Program-made: the position numbers and the translations under genes
Shown: positions 21,821 through 33,200 of the stretch, in pieces
Numbering within the stretch: position 1 is the first letter of the stretch
Layout: each line of letters begins with the position of its first letter
Notes under the pieces: generated by a model
The model's input: only the letters and a program-made list of their open reading frames with translations
Told to the model about the DNA's origin: nothing
Databases searched by the model: none
From: Branchinecta lynchi
Lineage: Eukaryota > Arthropoda > Branchiopoda > Anostraca > Branchinectidae
Reading direction: 5' to 3'
Length of the DNA: 64,000 nt
Assembly (NCBI GenBank): GCA_023053575.1
Contig: JAKZAP010000009.1
Location: 17,217,869-17,281,868 of the forward strand

Positions 21821-23520
21821 AACACATTGACACTAGTACGAGCATATTAGCACCTATGAGCGAATCGCATGAATACGTGACATAAGCACGCCTATGCCAT
21901 AAATGTATAAAAGAGTTAAATCGGAAGCATTCAAACATCTGCAATGTCAAGATCAACACAATTCAAAGTCGAGAGTCAAAATCGGGAGCTTGGACTCGGT
22001 ACGACCGTGAGATCGGAGGAGTTGAGCTCACTCGATTTTAGTGTACAGCAGGTGCCGCCGCCGCAGGTGCCGCGGTGCCACTTGTTAGAACACGAAAGGC
22101 CGGTACCACTGCCGACACTGTTATTTTCGACCGGTGCCGGGGAGTGGCCAACCCGTCGGTGGGATCATGCATTGGTGCGACCTGGCTCGGCGTTTCGGGG
22201 CGTTATTTTCAATGGCTGCTCTGATGTGATCGTCTCAACTTCTTCTTCTTCTTCTTTAAAGGTTGTCGTTTCCAGGCGATGGGGAATATCGCCCTATCAC
22301 GGCACGTATATCTTTTTCCTTAACACTTTCATAAATCAAAATAAACTTTCACTTGTGTACGCTTATCAGTGGTCTTCCCATTAGAGTCAATTTTATCACC
22401 CATATACTTCACATACATATAATCTATCTTTAAACTAATGTAAACTTAACATACTTCAAATCATCATTACTAAATTTAAACATCTTTACTAAACTTTAAT
22501 AAAAAAAATCCTTATTGAACAATATTTAAGATACTATAATATTTAAGATACAAGGATGTCAACCAGAGGAAGAAAGAAGCACTTGAAGAATTAAAAAAAA
22601 ACAAAGGAAAATCATCCTGATAATATAAAAACACGTCTTACCAGTCATCTCACCTGCTCTTGTTCGTTCCCACGTGTCACACCCTCCGGGGATTGGGCCA
22701 CTTTTTATTTCCAGGGTGTAGGCGAATTTTCTGGTCATAAACCAGAGCTATAAAAGATAAGCTGTAAGACAGAAGCATCGTAGCGAGAGGAAAGTTTCCA
22801 GACCGTTGGTTATGACCATTATCTAAGCCATAAACGGGTGTTTTGTCTATTTTGCTCTTTTATGCGCTTTTAAGAGACTTCCGTTGGCGTTTATTTGTAT
22901 CTCTGAGATTAGTATTTCTTCGACGTCTTGCCTTGGGAACTTGTCACGACGCTAGCTGTTTAGGTCTCATTGGCGAAAATAGCTGACGGACCAACCCGTT
23001 CCTTGGAGCTCGGTGCGAAAGCTCCATCTATATAGTGAATTAATGAATGAAGGATTCAGTACGCACTGCCCAAGGGCAGTAGAAAAGGACAAAGAAATAT
23101 AAAATAATTTCAAAACACTGACAAATATTTCCATAAAGGCTATTCACTAATTTAGAACGACTAGAAATAGCCCGCCTCTTCATGCCTGACTGGCAAGCTC
23201 GAAAACGTTCGACTGAGAATGCAATTCCATAAGTCTCAAATGCTCGAGAACCCAGAACCGTTGATGTCCAAGCTGGATGTCAACCCAGTTTCTTGTTAAT
23301 CCTGAACTAGTCTTACTGACTTTCCCAGGCGCAGTGCCAGCCCCCCCCCCCCCCCCGCCATTTAGCTTTCCTGGTGAGCACCTAGTTCAGCTGAATTTTT
23401 GCGGTCGGTAGTGTAAAAGCTTCACCTAAATAATCACTTATTGGGCTAAGATCTACGTTTATTCTAAACATCAAAATAGCGTATATTCGACTTGTAGCTT
23501 ATTTCATTCACATCTCTCGG
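21821..23520. other. Gene-poor intron stretch
   Basis: An open frame at 21944-22384 is fully open but has no recognisable domain, and its GGTGCCG words resemble other repeats. A C run at 23341-23356 resembles hAT-adjacent tracts elsewhere. No gene supported. Confidence 0.35.
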
Positions 23521-23524
23521 AACT

Positions 23525-24400
23525 GCACAGTCAAAAGTTTAATAATAGATAACACGAGGATGCGCGGTTGCTTTGGTCACAGCGCACTTTCTGTACATTT
23601 CTCCATTTCAGTTCAGTTCAGTTCAGTTCAGTTCAGTTTTATTAAAATCAAAATAAAGGAACAAAATAAATTTCGACCCCTACAAAGCTCCATGGCCCGT
23701 TACAGAGGGGTTAATACCACAATAATTAACAAACATATCTATTTTGGGATTTGTATCATCCCATATCTATTTTGGGATTTGCTAAACATTTCCTAGAAAA
23801 GGCAAATTCGGACAAAATATTACAAACTGGCAAAAAACCTTCTCGGACTCCCCCCGTGGGAGTCTAATTCAGCCCTCTCCAAGAAGTACCACATTATCGG
23901 TGCTTCCGCGAAGTGCGAAATCGTAGAGTGTCGTGCTAGATCCCGGGCTCTCAAAAACATATTCGAATCGCCATTGACTCGCGTAACATATCTATAAGTT
24001 TTATAAAGTTTATGTAGTGTTTCGTTTTCTTTGTGTGTAATTCATTTTTCTTTCTTTCTATTACTCCGCTCTTTCATTCGTTGTATAGCGGGCCTCAATA
24101 AATTATTATTATTATTATAATGCGCAACAGATAACACTTCGGATGATATCTGTTGTTTTTGAAGACGTTATGCGTGAAATGTTATGCATACCAAGCTTTG
24201 TTAGGAAGGGCCAAAAAAGTCGATAAACTCATGATGTCGAAAAACTCAACAGATACTTTTTGGCAGTTTTTCGGTTCTTCCTGATGGTAACGCTTAATAT
24301 GCATAACATTTTGAAACACAACAGATAACATCCGAAGTGTTATCTGTTACGCATTATCTGTGCATCCTCGTGTTATCTGCTATGAAACTTCTGACAGTGT
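23525..24400. mobile_element. Nested inverted-repeat element
   Basis: The outer arms match in inverted orientation: AATAGATAACACGAGGATGC (23547-23566) and GCATCCTCGTGTTATCTG (24362-24379), with AGTCAAAAGTTT / AAACTTCTGACAGT continuing outward. Inside, 24118-24157 and 24318-24358 form a second inverted pair (GATAACACTTCGGATG / CATCCGAAGTGTTATC). Between lie a TTCAG pentanucleotide run (23607-23637) and a LINE tail with (ATT)n at 24100-24116. The common AGATAACAC word in both arms suggests a subterminally repetitive DNA element. Confidence 0.65.
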
Positions 24401-24519
24401 GGAGCGTTCGCTTGCCCCGCGGACGAGGGATGACTGACTATGACAAACTCGGTTTTTCGTGAAAGCTGTCAGTTGAATCAAGGTTGAAGCAAATCTAAAC
24501 GTGTGATAGAAAAATGAAG

Positions 24520-24790
24520 TCCCTTGCAACTAGCACTTGTATTTTTCAGTCTTTAAAATAGTTCAATACTTTATAGCCGGGCTCAGGTTTAAATAATTTA
24601 TCCACGGCTTTGGCTGTGTTAATCCTTCTCCAGGCCGCATTGACTTCTAGCAAACACACGGAAAAGTTGACCTAACCGGTTTGCCTGACGAATGAGCTTC
24701 TCGCAAACAATCATCCATGTACCGAAAGTAGCGTAACACCTTGGTAACACGGCACGTGTAAAAAACAGTGTTTTCGTTGTATGGATCTTT
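24520..24790 (-). repeat. AAAGGACC-family element, partial
   Basis: The reverse complement matches 30965-31160 (CACGTGCTGTGTTACGCTAC, GATTGTTTGCGAGAAGCTCA, GTTTGCTAGAAGTC). The terminal AAAGGACC is not visible in this copy. Confidence 0.6.
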
Positions 24791-25070
24791 CCGTCATGGC
24801 GGGCAGCTCACGATTGCCAGTGTAGACCCTATTTGACCTCGGTCTTTTTTTTTTAAGACGACCGGAAATCGCGGGTTAGTAAGTAGTGCGTCTTTAGCCG
24901 TTTCCACCTTTCAGGAACCCATAAGCTCCAAAGTAAAGTAAGCTACACCGCAGCAGTTTGATCCTGCATTTAGAATATGTGCAATTGTGCAAAGTCTGTG
25001 AGCGACGAGAGCTATGGTTAAGCCGATCCAGACCACCGAATACAGAAGTTTATACAGTACATGAACCTAA

Positions 25071-25144
25071 GATAAAGGCACTTTGGTTAGCACGTTGAAC
25101 TCACAAGCGAAGGTTAGCTGGTTCGAGTCTCGGTCGTGCCTATC
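25071..25144 (+). tRNA. tRNA-Val(CAC)-like pseudogene or SINE head
   Basis: The 74-nt segment has a box-A-like TGGTTAGCACG, an anticodon loop CTCACAA (anticodon CAC, Val) and a box-B-like GGTTCGAGTCT, with GGCAC/GTGCC and GATA/TATC terminal pairing. The anticodon stem (TTGAA against GCGAA) and T stem are mispaired, so a functional tRNA is unlikely. A tRNA-derived SINE head or pseudogene fits better. Confidence 0.5.
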
Positions 25145-26400
25145 ATTGGTTTGGGGCGAGTTCAGCGGCGTGATTCTGTAAGACAAGCCAAAGTTCAATC
25201 AGCTTCAAATGTGGGTACTTAGAGAAATCTCTGGAAAAGCACGGGAGGCGTCGGATGACTTTCCCCCAACCACACAACGCACTCCCAGCTGAGGGCACTG
25301 GATCAGGAGATAGACACGGGCGCTATGCCAACTTCAATGGTTTGCATGCGAAAGTTTTATTTTTGCTGTTGAACCCAGTGTTGCCAGATTGGCGGATTTT
25401 TACACCGAACTGGCGAATTTGTCGGAGACTGGCGTAAATATTTTTGCAACTTGCGTGTGGCGTAAAACGTGGCTGTTTTCCTTTTTAACTGGCGCATTTT
25501 TGGGCATATGTGAAAAATTGACTATCTGTACGAAAAACCGACTGCTTTTCACAAAATCGACTGTTTAACGTCATTTTAATCGTCGCCATTGAAGGCTGGA
25601 CAAATATTTGGGGTTCTATGTTTGTAGTCGTTAAGTTTTTGATAGGTGTAGATTTTTCTGTGGTATTTTTGGTGTATTTTTCAAAGGCCATGTCTTATCT
25701 TTTTTACCAGGATCTGGCAACACTGGTTGAACCTTTGGGAAATACAGGGGTGAAAATATGTGCCGAATAATGCCTTTTGAGCATGGCCGCACGGTTGGAT
25801 CCGTGAGCATTTGGTGCTTATCTTGTAATTACCTTTTTTGTCGGTAAATACTAACTATCTCCGAGAGTTTTTATCCTCTCAGTCCTCGGCTTTGCCTCGT
25901 CATTTTCCCTTGTAATGAGTCCTTCGTTTGTGTTTACCAGAGGTATTTTGTGTTCGATAGCGAGGGATCTTTCAGCGTTTCCTCATACAAATTGTAGGGT
26001 ATGTCAACACTGATGCTCGTCATGTACAGCTGTCGCAGACCATTTTTGTCCGTAACTGCTAACTGTCGTCAAGATCTTTTATCCTCTCGTTTCCGCTCTT
26101 GCCACGTCATTCTCTCCTTGTATTTTTTAGTACTTCGATTCTGCTGTGACCATAGGTCGTTTGTATGTGTCTGTGATTGTTTTCTTTCCGATTCGAGTGT
26201 TTAGCAAATAAAATATTTAAGTGGTGACAACGCAATCTTTTATCTTATCAAGATACCAAACTGCCCTGTCATGATTATTTGGGTGCATCCTTCACTGGAT
26301 GGTTTGACGCTGTTTTTTTCCTTGGGAATCCCCGTCGGAAGTTGAGAGGAATAGGATACCATGACCGGGACCGTGATTCTGTGCTCCAGTTTTGTGGCTC
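25145..26400. other. Unassigned intron sequence
   Basis: 25375-25570 contains loosely repeated ACTGGCG / AAAATTGACTG words resembling the interiors of the 20841 and 29361 hAT elements. No gene, tail or clear termini were found. Confidence 0.35.
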
Positions 26401-26420
26401 GAGCAAAAGCTTAAAGGACC

Positions 26421-27190
26421 CCTCGCACTATTTACTCTTCAACTGACATTATTTTAAAATATTTGAATACTTCCAAGAACTTGAGTCGGTGCAAAAGCGG
26501 GCCTTGTTCATTATTATTGGCGATGGACAGCTATCTTAATGGTGAAGCGCTTGCTAAACTCGATCTCCCCACGTTGGCCCAAAGATACTAGCAGATTATT
26601 CTGAGGTTTGGGAAGTTTCTTCCTTCTAAACCCCAGCATCGAGACATCTTACCACCCACTGCACCGCCCAACAACCGTACGCGTCACCAAAGTAAACTGG
26701 TTCCAGTAGCTTCGCGAACGAACCGCCACGCAAATTCGTTTGTACCTTTTTTTACGAATTTGCTAAACAAAGCCGAGCGATATTTTCTCTTTTTTTGTTT
26801 TTTATGTTAGTTTGTTATTTAGTATAGTGAAGCAACGCAAATTAGCTGTCAGCTACGATGTTGTCTAAATAAACCTATCTCTCTCTCTATCTCTCATACT
26901 TTAAAACTAGTTTCTTCTTTCAACAAATAGCCCACGGATTTGGCGAAATCAGGCAAACAGTTTACATAACCATTTTTTCTGATGGAAAAACTTCTCGCAG
27001 ACAACCGTCGACAGCGTGATGCACATCGAAGGTATAGTCTGGGGCCCAAGTATCAAAATGTGAAAAGTAGCTTTCCCGTCGGGGGCAGCTGATCCGACGA
27101 TGGATTCTAGGTAAATCGACCACGCTGATTTCGAATCTGGGCGGGATACTGGGATCAGACATGTGCTAAAGATGTTACGCACCAACACTC
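26421..27190 (-). mobile_element. AAAGGACC-family element split by a LINE insertion
   Basis: TTAAAGGACCCCTCGCACTA (26411-26430) is the reverse complement of the 43188-43560 right end. After the LINE fragment at 26467-26897 the element resumes and matches 43320-43400 in reverse (CATAACCATTTTTTCTGATGG, GACAACCGTCGACAGCGTGA). ATACT occurs on both sides of the LINE, a plausible target duplication. Confidence 0.7.
26467..26897 (+). pseudogene. Non-LTR reverse-transcriptase C-terminal fragment with (TCTA/TC)n tail
   Basis: Frame-disrupted remnant reading QELESVQKRALFIIIGDGQ, then LRFGKFLPSKPQHRDILPP, and finally SRTNRHANSFVPFFTNLLN. These match the conserved C terminus of CR1/Jockey-like polymerases (LE-VQ-RAL-II, ... 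R-NSF-PF---LN). The 3' UTR ends AATAAACCTATC followed by a CT-rich microsatellite (26876-26897). Confidence 0.8.
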
Positions 27191-27411
27191 AAATTCGGAT
27201 GTCTTGGCGTTCCATTTCATTTTTCTAAAGCGGAACGAAACCTATTATCAGCTAACCAGCTACGGTGATTCCAACTCTGACTAATAACTATCCTTCAGAA
27301 ACAATGGAAAAGTTTATTTAGGTATGTTTATTTAAGGTGAAAGAGTACATTTATTAAAACCATATTTTCAAAAGTTGGTCCTGTCAACTTTCATATTTAA
27401 TCACAAATGAG

Positions 27412-28810
27412 TTAGGCTTCGAAATCCTCTTCTTCCTCGTCTATTACAATGACATTGACACATTTCCCCCCGGATGCGCATAGTAAATCACGAGATCTCT
27501 TGGTTACAGCACATGAGCATTTTTGCTGCAAGATTTCTTGCAGGCACAAAAAACACCGACCACACTGTCTGGAAAAATATGGCCCATCAGTTGCCACTGC
27601 TTTTGCTCCCCCACGTATCTCATCGGCCCATCCATAGTCCAGTGGGTTCAAAGAGACAGGTATTGGGTCGTGAGCTTGCGTCTACACGGAAAATTGCAAA
27701 AATGCACGCAGCCAGTGCAAAAAAAAAATGATCTGTCGGTGGGTGACAGCCACATAGGCTCCTTTTGCGTGGCAAAAGATGTATACGGAGATCATTTTTA
27801 GGCAATTCTTCAGCCGTTTTATAGTATGGCTGTCACTCTGCTTTAAAAGGACAGACAAGTTTTCTCTGATTTGTGATGTCTTGTACACACTACCATCATT
27901 TACACTTTGGTTCAATTTCCATCACAAGTTCCTCAAGCATTTATCGAGATACCTGGCCTTCTCTGCAACAAGATTCACGACCCCTACATCCAGAAGCAAG
28001 AAGAATATCACGCTCAGTTAGTGCATAAGCATGTTCAATTACTATGTTAACGCTCCTTGACGCTTCAGAAACTCTGCGAAGTTGAGACTCTGGCCTCTCT
28101 TTACATTCTTTTTTCAGGTAAAAGAGGAAAGTGTCAGTATATGAAAAGTCAACACTTTGAGACCTTAACTGTAGGATTAGGGGACATGGGACTAGGAGTC
28201 GGTGTTGATGTCCAAGTTGCACAGTGTCAGAAGTTCCATCAGCAAACAAGACTGAGGACTCAGAAGTGGAAAAAAGCTTTTTCCTGCAAGTTTCATGCAA
28301 CACACAATCACAAAAATCAGGTTTTGACATTGCAGTCATGAGCTTTTTTGCAGCAAATCACTTAGCTTGTCTAACACTTTAGCCTGTGACCAAGGAGCGA
28401 TGTCAGTTGTTTGGCACAAATACACATAGAAAAGTCGATCAGTTTTCTCTTTTATGGACTGTTGGCAAACAGCATCCATTTTTGGCAAACCGTAACCATC
28501 TACAATCTCTTCTTCCACTGATTAAAGATTGAGAAACCCCTTGATAAACTTTTCATGATATTTGGCCTTCTCACTGCATGCCACCAAAGATTTAGGTGCT
28601 GGCAATAGCAGCACCTGCCATTGTAGTCATCAGAGGCCTATAGTGCCTGTCTCTTACTGTCTTCAATGTATCACTGAGCTTGTCCAGGACTCAAGCCTCT
28701 GATAAAGGAAGAATATCCGTGTTTGGCACAAAATAAGAAGTCAGATTTCTCCTCTTTCTTTAGGCTATTCGCAATACGGACCTGCTTCTTGGACAGTTGA
28801 TCCATTCAAT
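27412..28810 (-). pseudogene. Decayed, internally duplicated coding region of unknown family
   Basis: Minus-strand frames can be followed with several frameshifts. The segment TTDIAPWSQAKVLDKLSDLL (28420-28360) is repeated as NTDILPLSEA-stop-VLDKLSDTLK (about 28735-28665). VNLVAEKARYLDKCLRNL (about 27980-27930) is repeated as SLVACSEKAKYHEKFIKGFL (about 28590-28540). A Cys-rich part (CGRCFLCLQE, KCSC, ASGGKC) and an acidic tail end at 27412. The (A/K)(R/K)Y(L/H)-K(C/F) pattern resembles a His/Cys segment in multi-copy, probably transposon-linked metazoan proteins, but I cannot name it. Stops and shifts make it non-functional. Confidence 0.5.
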
Positions 28811-29352
28811 TTCCTGTAAAGAATAAAATATGTTACAACACCATAGGTACTTAGATATTATAGTATTAACAAACCTTGCAATTACAGAGGAATTTACAGT
28901 TGTTAAAACAAATATAATACAATAAAATTTGTTGATTTTTAGCTTGGCTAACTAGTGGCAAACAAAGACCATAAAATATCTCATAAGAAAAAGAAAATAA
29001 ACAATACAAACACATATTAGGGACTCAACATGGTTAGCCTTTTATAATAATGGAGATTTTTGCAAGTAAACTTTATTCTGACTACCATAGTTGTGCGTAG
29101 CAGCTTCAGGGTTCTGTATTTTTCCCTGTACCCTACTAATGAACAAACCGCAGGATATGAAAATATTTCTGCTGACTAGTCGGAGACTCACAGCATCTAG
29201 GTTATTAACTAAGCTACTGATTTACTGTATCCCGACTTTGCTACTGAGCTTCTCAGCCTTTTTAGCTGTTCAAATTAGTTAAGTTATCATAAAAAAAAAT
29301 GGAAATAGCCATGTGGCATGGCCGACAAGCGTCAGACATCCGTACAGTATGT
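28811..29352. other. Unassigned A/T-rich stretch
   Basis: No ORF with recognisable content and no repeat match seen in this window. Confidence 0.35.
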
Positions 29353-29360
29353 ACAGTAAA

Positions 29361-29951
29361 CAGGGGCGTCACAACTGTGGGGGGGGGGCGACCCTTCCAA
29401 ATGTAAACATTCCTTCAGCCCAAGCTGACTGCGAATCATATTTGATGGTGCAAAATGGATACGTCAGCTGAATTTTCTTGGAGCTATACTTCGGCCGTTC
29501 TTGGCAAGGGGCTCTTCAGGCTCAAAACCACTCAAGTTGGAAAAAGGAACCCTTCCCGCAAGTTCATTTTCCAACTTGAGCGGTTTTGAGCCTGAACAGG
29601 ACCCTTGCCAAGAAGGGCTGAAATATAGCTCCAATAAAATTCAGCTGACGTATCCATTTGGCACGATCAAATATCCTCCAAATGTGTCCGGCCAGTCTTT
29701 AAAAAATAACTGAGTTGGCGTAAAGCACTTCAGTTTTCCATCAAAACAGTTTTTTTTTTTTCATGAAAACAGTTATTTTTCCTGAAAATCAGTTGATTTT
29801 TTGTCAAAACAGTCATTTTTTTTAAATCAGTCAATTATTTTTCAAAGCTGTCATTTTTGTTCTTGAAAACAGTTCTTCTTTCTGCAACAACAGTCAGTAA
29901 ATACCTTGCCCCCCCCCCGCCCGACAAACATTTCAGCTAGTAACGCCTCTG
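29361..29951 (+). mobile_element. hAT-type MITE, family CAGGGGCGTC, carrying a foldback insertion
   Basis: The ends CAGGGGCGTCAC and GTAACGCCTCTG match the 20841-21131 copy. The flanks ACAGTAAA (29353-29360) and ACAGTGAC (29952-29959) agree at 6 of 8. The interior has the same CAAAACAGT words. A hammerhead foldback element (29439-29676) is inserted inside, making this copy about 300 bp longer. Confidence 0.85.
29439..29676. mobile_element. Hammerhead-bearing foldback element, family 1, decayed
   Basis: Inverted arms share GGATACGTCAGCTGAATTTT, GGAGCTATA, GGCAAG and GCTCAAAACC. On the minus strand the left arm keeps CUGAAGA (29519-29513), GAA, and a GAGC/GCUC stem I, but stem II has mismatches. 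On + the right arm has CUGAACA (G8 lost). Self-cleavage is doubtful for this copy. Confidence 0.75.
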
Positions 29952-30839
29952 ACAGTGACATTAACTTAGCATAGCCTCCGGCCTCCAAAATTGAGGCTTT
30001 TATAATGGACTGACTAACAGTTCTGTAACATTCACAAAAAAAAAAATACATACCACGAATAATCTTAAACTTTCGACAGTCCAACTTATTTGCTGTTTAA
30101 TCTGGGCCTATAAGCAAGTGGAGACTTCTACTACCTAAAAGGCCTTAACCCACACTCAAGAACAACCACATTGCAGCTCTGCTTGAATGATTTTTACCTG
30201 TTTATTCTTCTTAATATCCTCCAATTCTCAGGTGAAATATCTTGGAATTCTTGGTTTGTAAACACTATTGCCACTTTTTCTTGTCTGGAACATGTGACTT
30301 TTGGCCGCAAAAGATTTTTTGCTTACTTTTTATATTTACTTGCAAGGATCCGGTCGTAGAATTTTGGCTTGTTCTGTCGAAGAAGTGAAAACCGTCGTTA
30401 ACCGCAGATTTCTGCGACAGGCGGCAACGCTGCTTCTGAAATGTTCGAATGTTTGTTTACATCTGCTTGCTTTTGATTGGTCGAAAGTTGGACCGCGGAT
30501 GCAATCGCACAAACCGCAACCGCAGAATAGTTAGAGTGTAAGAGGTTAGAAAAGCATGTCCGATATACCAAAAAGCTGTATCCCGGTAACTTTCGTGAGT
30601 AACAGAACGTACGCGAGGTCCTGTGATCTCTAGAGGTGTTGCCCCAGTAAGACCCTCCACTTTTAGAAGGAGAAGACTTTCGGTTCAGTGGACCCCAGAC
30701 TAGTAGCAGAACACGGCAAGTGAGAAAATCAGCGTGGTTTTGTTAGAGGGTTTAGAATGTACCGTACGAAATTGGGGTTTGTGAGTTTAGAAATATATGG
30801 AGTGATTATGGAAGTCGGTTGCGTTAGTATCATAGGTAT
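29952..30839. other. Unassigned intron sequence
   Basis: No gene or clear mobile-element termini. A frame at 30457-30660 is probably chance. Confidence 0.35.
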
Positions 30840-31200
30840 GACAGGTCCTTGAAAGGATTCGTCGTACCTGTAACACTAATACAACCTACATCCGTAATCG
30901 CTCCATCCATTCTCAATCGCGGAGACCACATTTTCGTACGACATATCCCCCCCCCCCCCCTCCCCCCTGACCAAACACTGTTTTTTACACGTGCTGTGTT
31001 ACGCTACTTTCGATGCATATCATGCTCCTGATGATTGTTTGCGAGAAGCTCATTCGTCAGGCAAACCGGCTGTTTTAATTTGTCCGTGTGTTTGCTAGAA
31101 GTCACGCGGCTTGGAGAAGGATTAACATAGCCAAATCCGTAGATGATTTGTTTTAACCTGAGCCTGGTTGTAAAGTATTGAACTATTTTAAAATACTGAA
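30840..31200 (+). repeat. AAAGGACC-family element
   Basis: It starts with AGGTCCTTGAAAGGATTCGT and ACACTAATACAACCTACATC, matching 43195-43240. A C run (30950-30967) and CACGTGCTGTGTTACGCTAC follow. The right part matches 24520-24790 in reverse and continues to AACTATTTTAAAATACTGAA (31180-31199). The terminal bases are degraded. Confidence 0.6.
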
Positions 31201-31784
31201 ACATAAACCGACAATAGAATACCAGCAACACTTTCGTTCACCAAATTGACATGAGACACAAGAGATTATTTGCAAATGTTACATAATATTTCCGTTAGTG
31301 CTTTGAAGTGTTATAGTTTTCGTAAGTAACGTAGCAAACCATGTCCAATAAACTTGATGTGGGGGGGGGGGGTCAAAGATAAATTATGGCCTCCCAGGTT
31401 TGTTGCTCAGACTCGAAATCTTAAGTACTTTTCTGAAGCTAAATTTTTCTTAAATACCTTAAAGTAACGTCATTAATTGTTTTGCATTTTGTATTTTGGA
31501 AAAAAGTAGCACCACGATGAAACCCTTGCCCACCCCCCAAATCTTTCACAAAGTTGAGGATTAAAAATAAATAACAAAGAATGTAGTTCTGGCCTTCAGC
31601 TGTGCAGCGGCCGACGCATGATAAGCAACCTCCGTCCGACTTCGATCTCGTGTAGCGGCCACCGTATGATCAGCGGCCCTCGTTATACTTCGTTTTCATG
31701 CGGTGGACGCCGCGTGGTCAGCGGACAGCGACCCCCGCCCCGCCCCTTCTCAACTGCGGTTTAAGTATTTGGATTCAGGCCTCT
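31201..31784. other. Unassigned intron sequence
   Basis: A G run lies at 31361-31372. 31600-31740 repeats GCAGCGGCC / GTGTAGCGGCC / GTGGTCAGCGG words, suggesting a diverged minisatellite with units of about 55 bp. Confidence 0.35.
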
Positions 31785-32207
31785 TAAAAGGCGTATTCTC
31801 GTCGCTCCCCGAGGATTCCATTTGAGGAGTCTCCGCGTTTTTGTTTGTCCCAGCGACTAACTTGACGTATTCTCGCGAGTCCCCACGGACGGGGAATGCT
31901 CCGATTGTCATCACCATCATAAAAAAGGACACCTTTAAGATTCGGGTGGGTATGCATATTTGCTGGTGTTGGTGCAATGTAAAATTAATTAAAAATAATC
32001 AGATTAGACAAAAACCAAAAGTAAAGTGGATCCAGACTAAATTCGTCAACTGTATATTTTTTATTCGAACAAAATCCATTTTTGGAAGCATTCCCCGTGT
32101 TCTCGCTGTTTCTTTACGCGGAGTAAGCGTGGAGTGACTCACTCCATTCTCGCCATTCCTTTCTATTCCCCGAGGAGTCCTTGGGGAAAGGCGAGAATAC
32201 GCCTAAA
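31785..32207. mobile_element. Inverted-repeat element, TAAAAGGCGTATTCTCG
   Basis: The left end TAAAAGGCGTATTCTCG and right end CGAGAATACGCCTAAAA are inverted and continue into CTCCCC / GGGGAA. The interior has further inverted words (GGGAATGCTCCG, GGAAGCATTCCCCG). No ORF and no obvious target duplication. Confidence 0.6.
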
Positions 32208-32690
32208 ACAAACGCAGCTGGGCGTCTACTTCTGATTCTTTTTCGCACCTAGGCGATTTCCCAGAAATTTGATTACCTTTCTTTCTCGGAGTTCTGGTTC
32301 CGGCTGACCTTATGGGAGTCCACTTAACCGTCAGTACCAGCTGTGCAGGAAACTGACCAAATCACCCATTCAGTTTTGGCGTTGCTATTCAAAGAGCTTT
32401 TCATTTTCTTGTCGTTGGAGAGAGGTCCCCCTGTCAAGTCCGTACACGAAGTTGGGCTTCTTGATCCCAAATGAAGGTGTTGACTGAACTTTAGCCGATT
32501 ATCTACGCGTCATGACGTCACACAAAAAGTCTATATTTTCCATTTAATAACGGAAACTGATTGTCCCTAGAACAATTTGTAAGTGTAAACGCTTCCGGCG
32601 CCCCCCTGGCCGCTTGGCTCTGTATAATATACATTCGTTACTATTTACAAGCTCATTTCAGAAATTCACAAATGTGCCATTGCTAATATT
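32208..32690. other. Unassigned intron sequence
   Basis: No gene or repeat could be supported. Confidence 0.35.
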
Positions 32691-33200
32691 CACAGATGAT
32701 TTGTATTCCTTAACTCATCGTGGGAATTTAGGAGTCCCAGAATCACTTAAAGCACAACTCTTACAAGAGCTGATATTTTACTATTACATTATCACATTTA
32801 GCGTTAAGCTTTTAGCTTCTCGCCGTTACTACACAAGTACAAACGGACCAGATACACTTTACATACAGAAACTGACACACTACATAAGTAAATAAATGTT
32901 AAACTACAAAAGCAACTGAGTAAAATGGAGTGTCGAGTGTACCACGCTTAAGCGTTTGGATACTGCCCGAATTAGCGCAGAAATATAGTTTTTCCCAAAT
33001 AACATTAGCCTACTTGTCACTTGAAATTAGCGATTTTCTTGTTAGCGCTTGTCGACTCTATCCAGCCTTCCTGCTCTCCGGTGCGGCGGATGGATGCAAA
33101 ATATTTGAAAACTGAACGCGCCCTGCTACAAAAGTCGGAAAACCAGAAAATAAGTCCAGAAGATAGACTTGATGTCCTACCATGTCTTCCAGAACGAAAA
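32690..33200 (+). repeat. Dispersed repeat shared with 1310-1390 and 63730-63950
   Basis: Shared blocks: TTAAAGCACAACTCTTAC, GCGATTTTCTTGTTAGCGCT, GTCGACTCTATCCAGCCTTC and GATGCAAAATATTTGAAAA. The copies are in the same orientation as those at both window ends. Confidence 0.6.

Noticed and set aside
21944..22384. 146-codon open frame with GTGCCG-rich sequence
   Set aside because: No recognisable domain, splice context or homologous copy; low-complexity Ser and Pro stretches. Probably chance.
25071..25144. Functional tRNA-Val
   Set aside because: Anticodon and T stems are mispaired, so I list it only as a tRNA-like pseudogene or SINE head.
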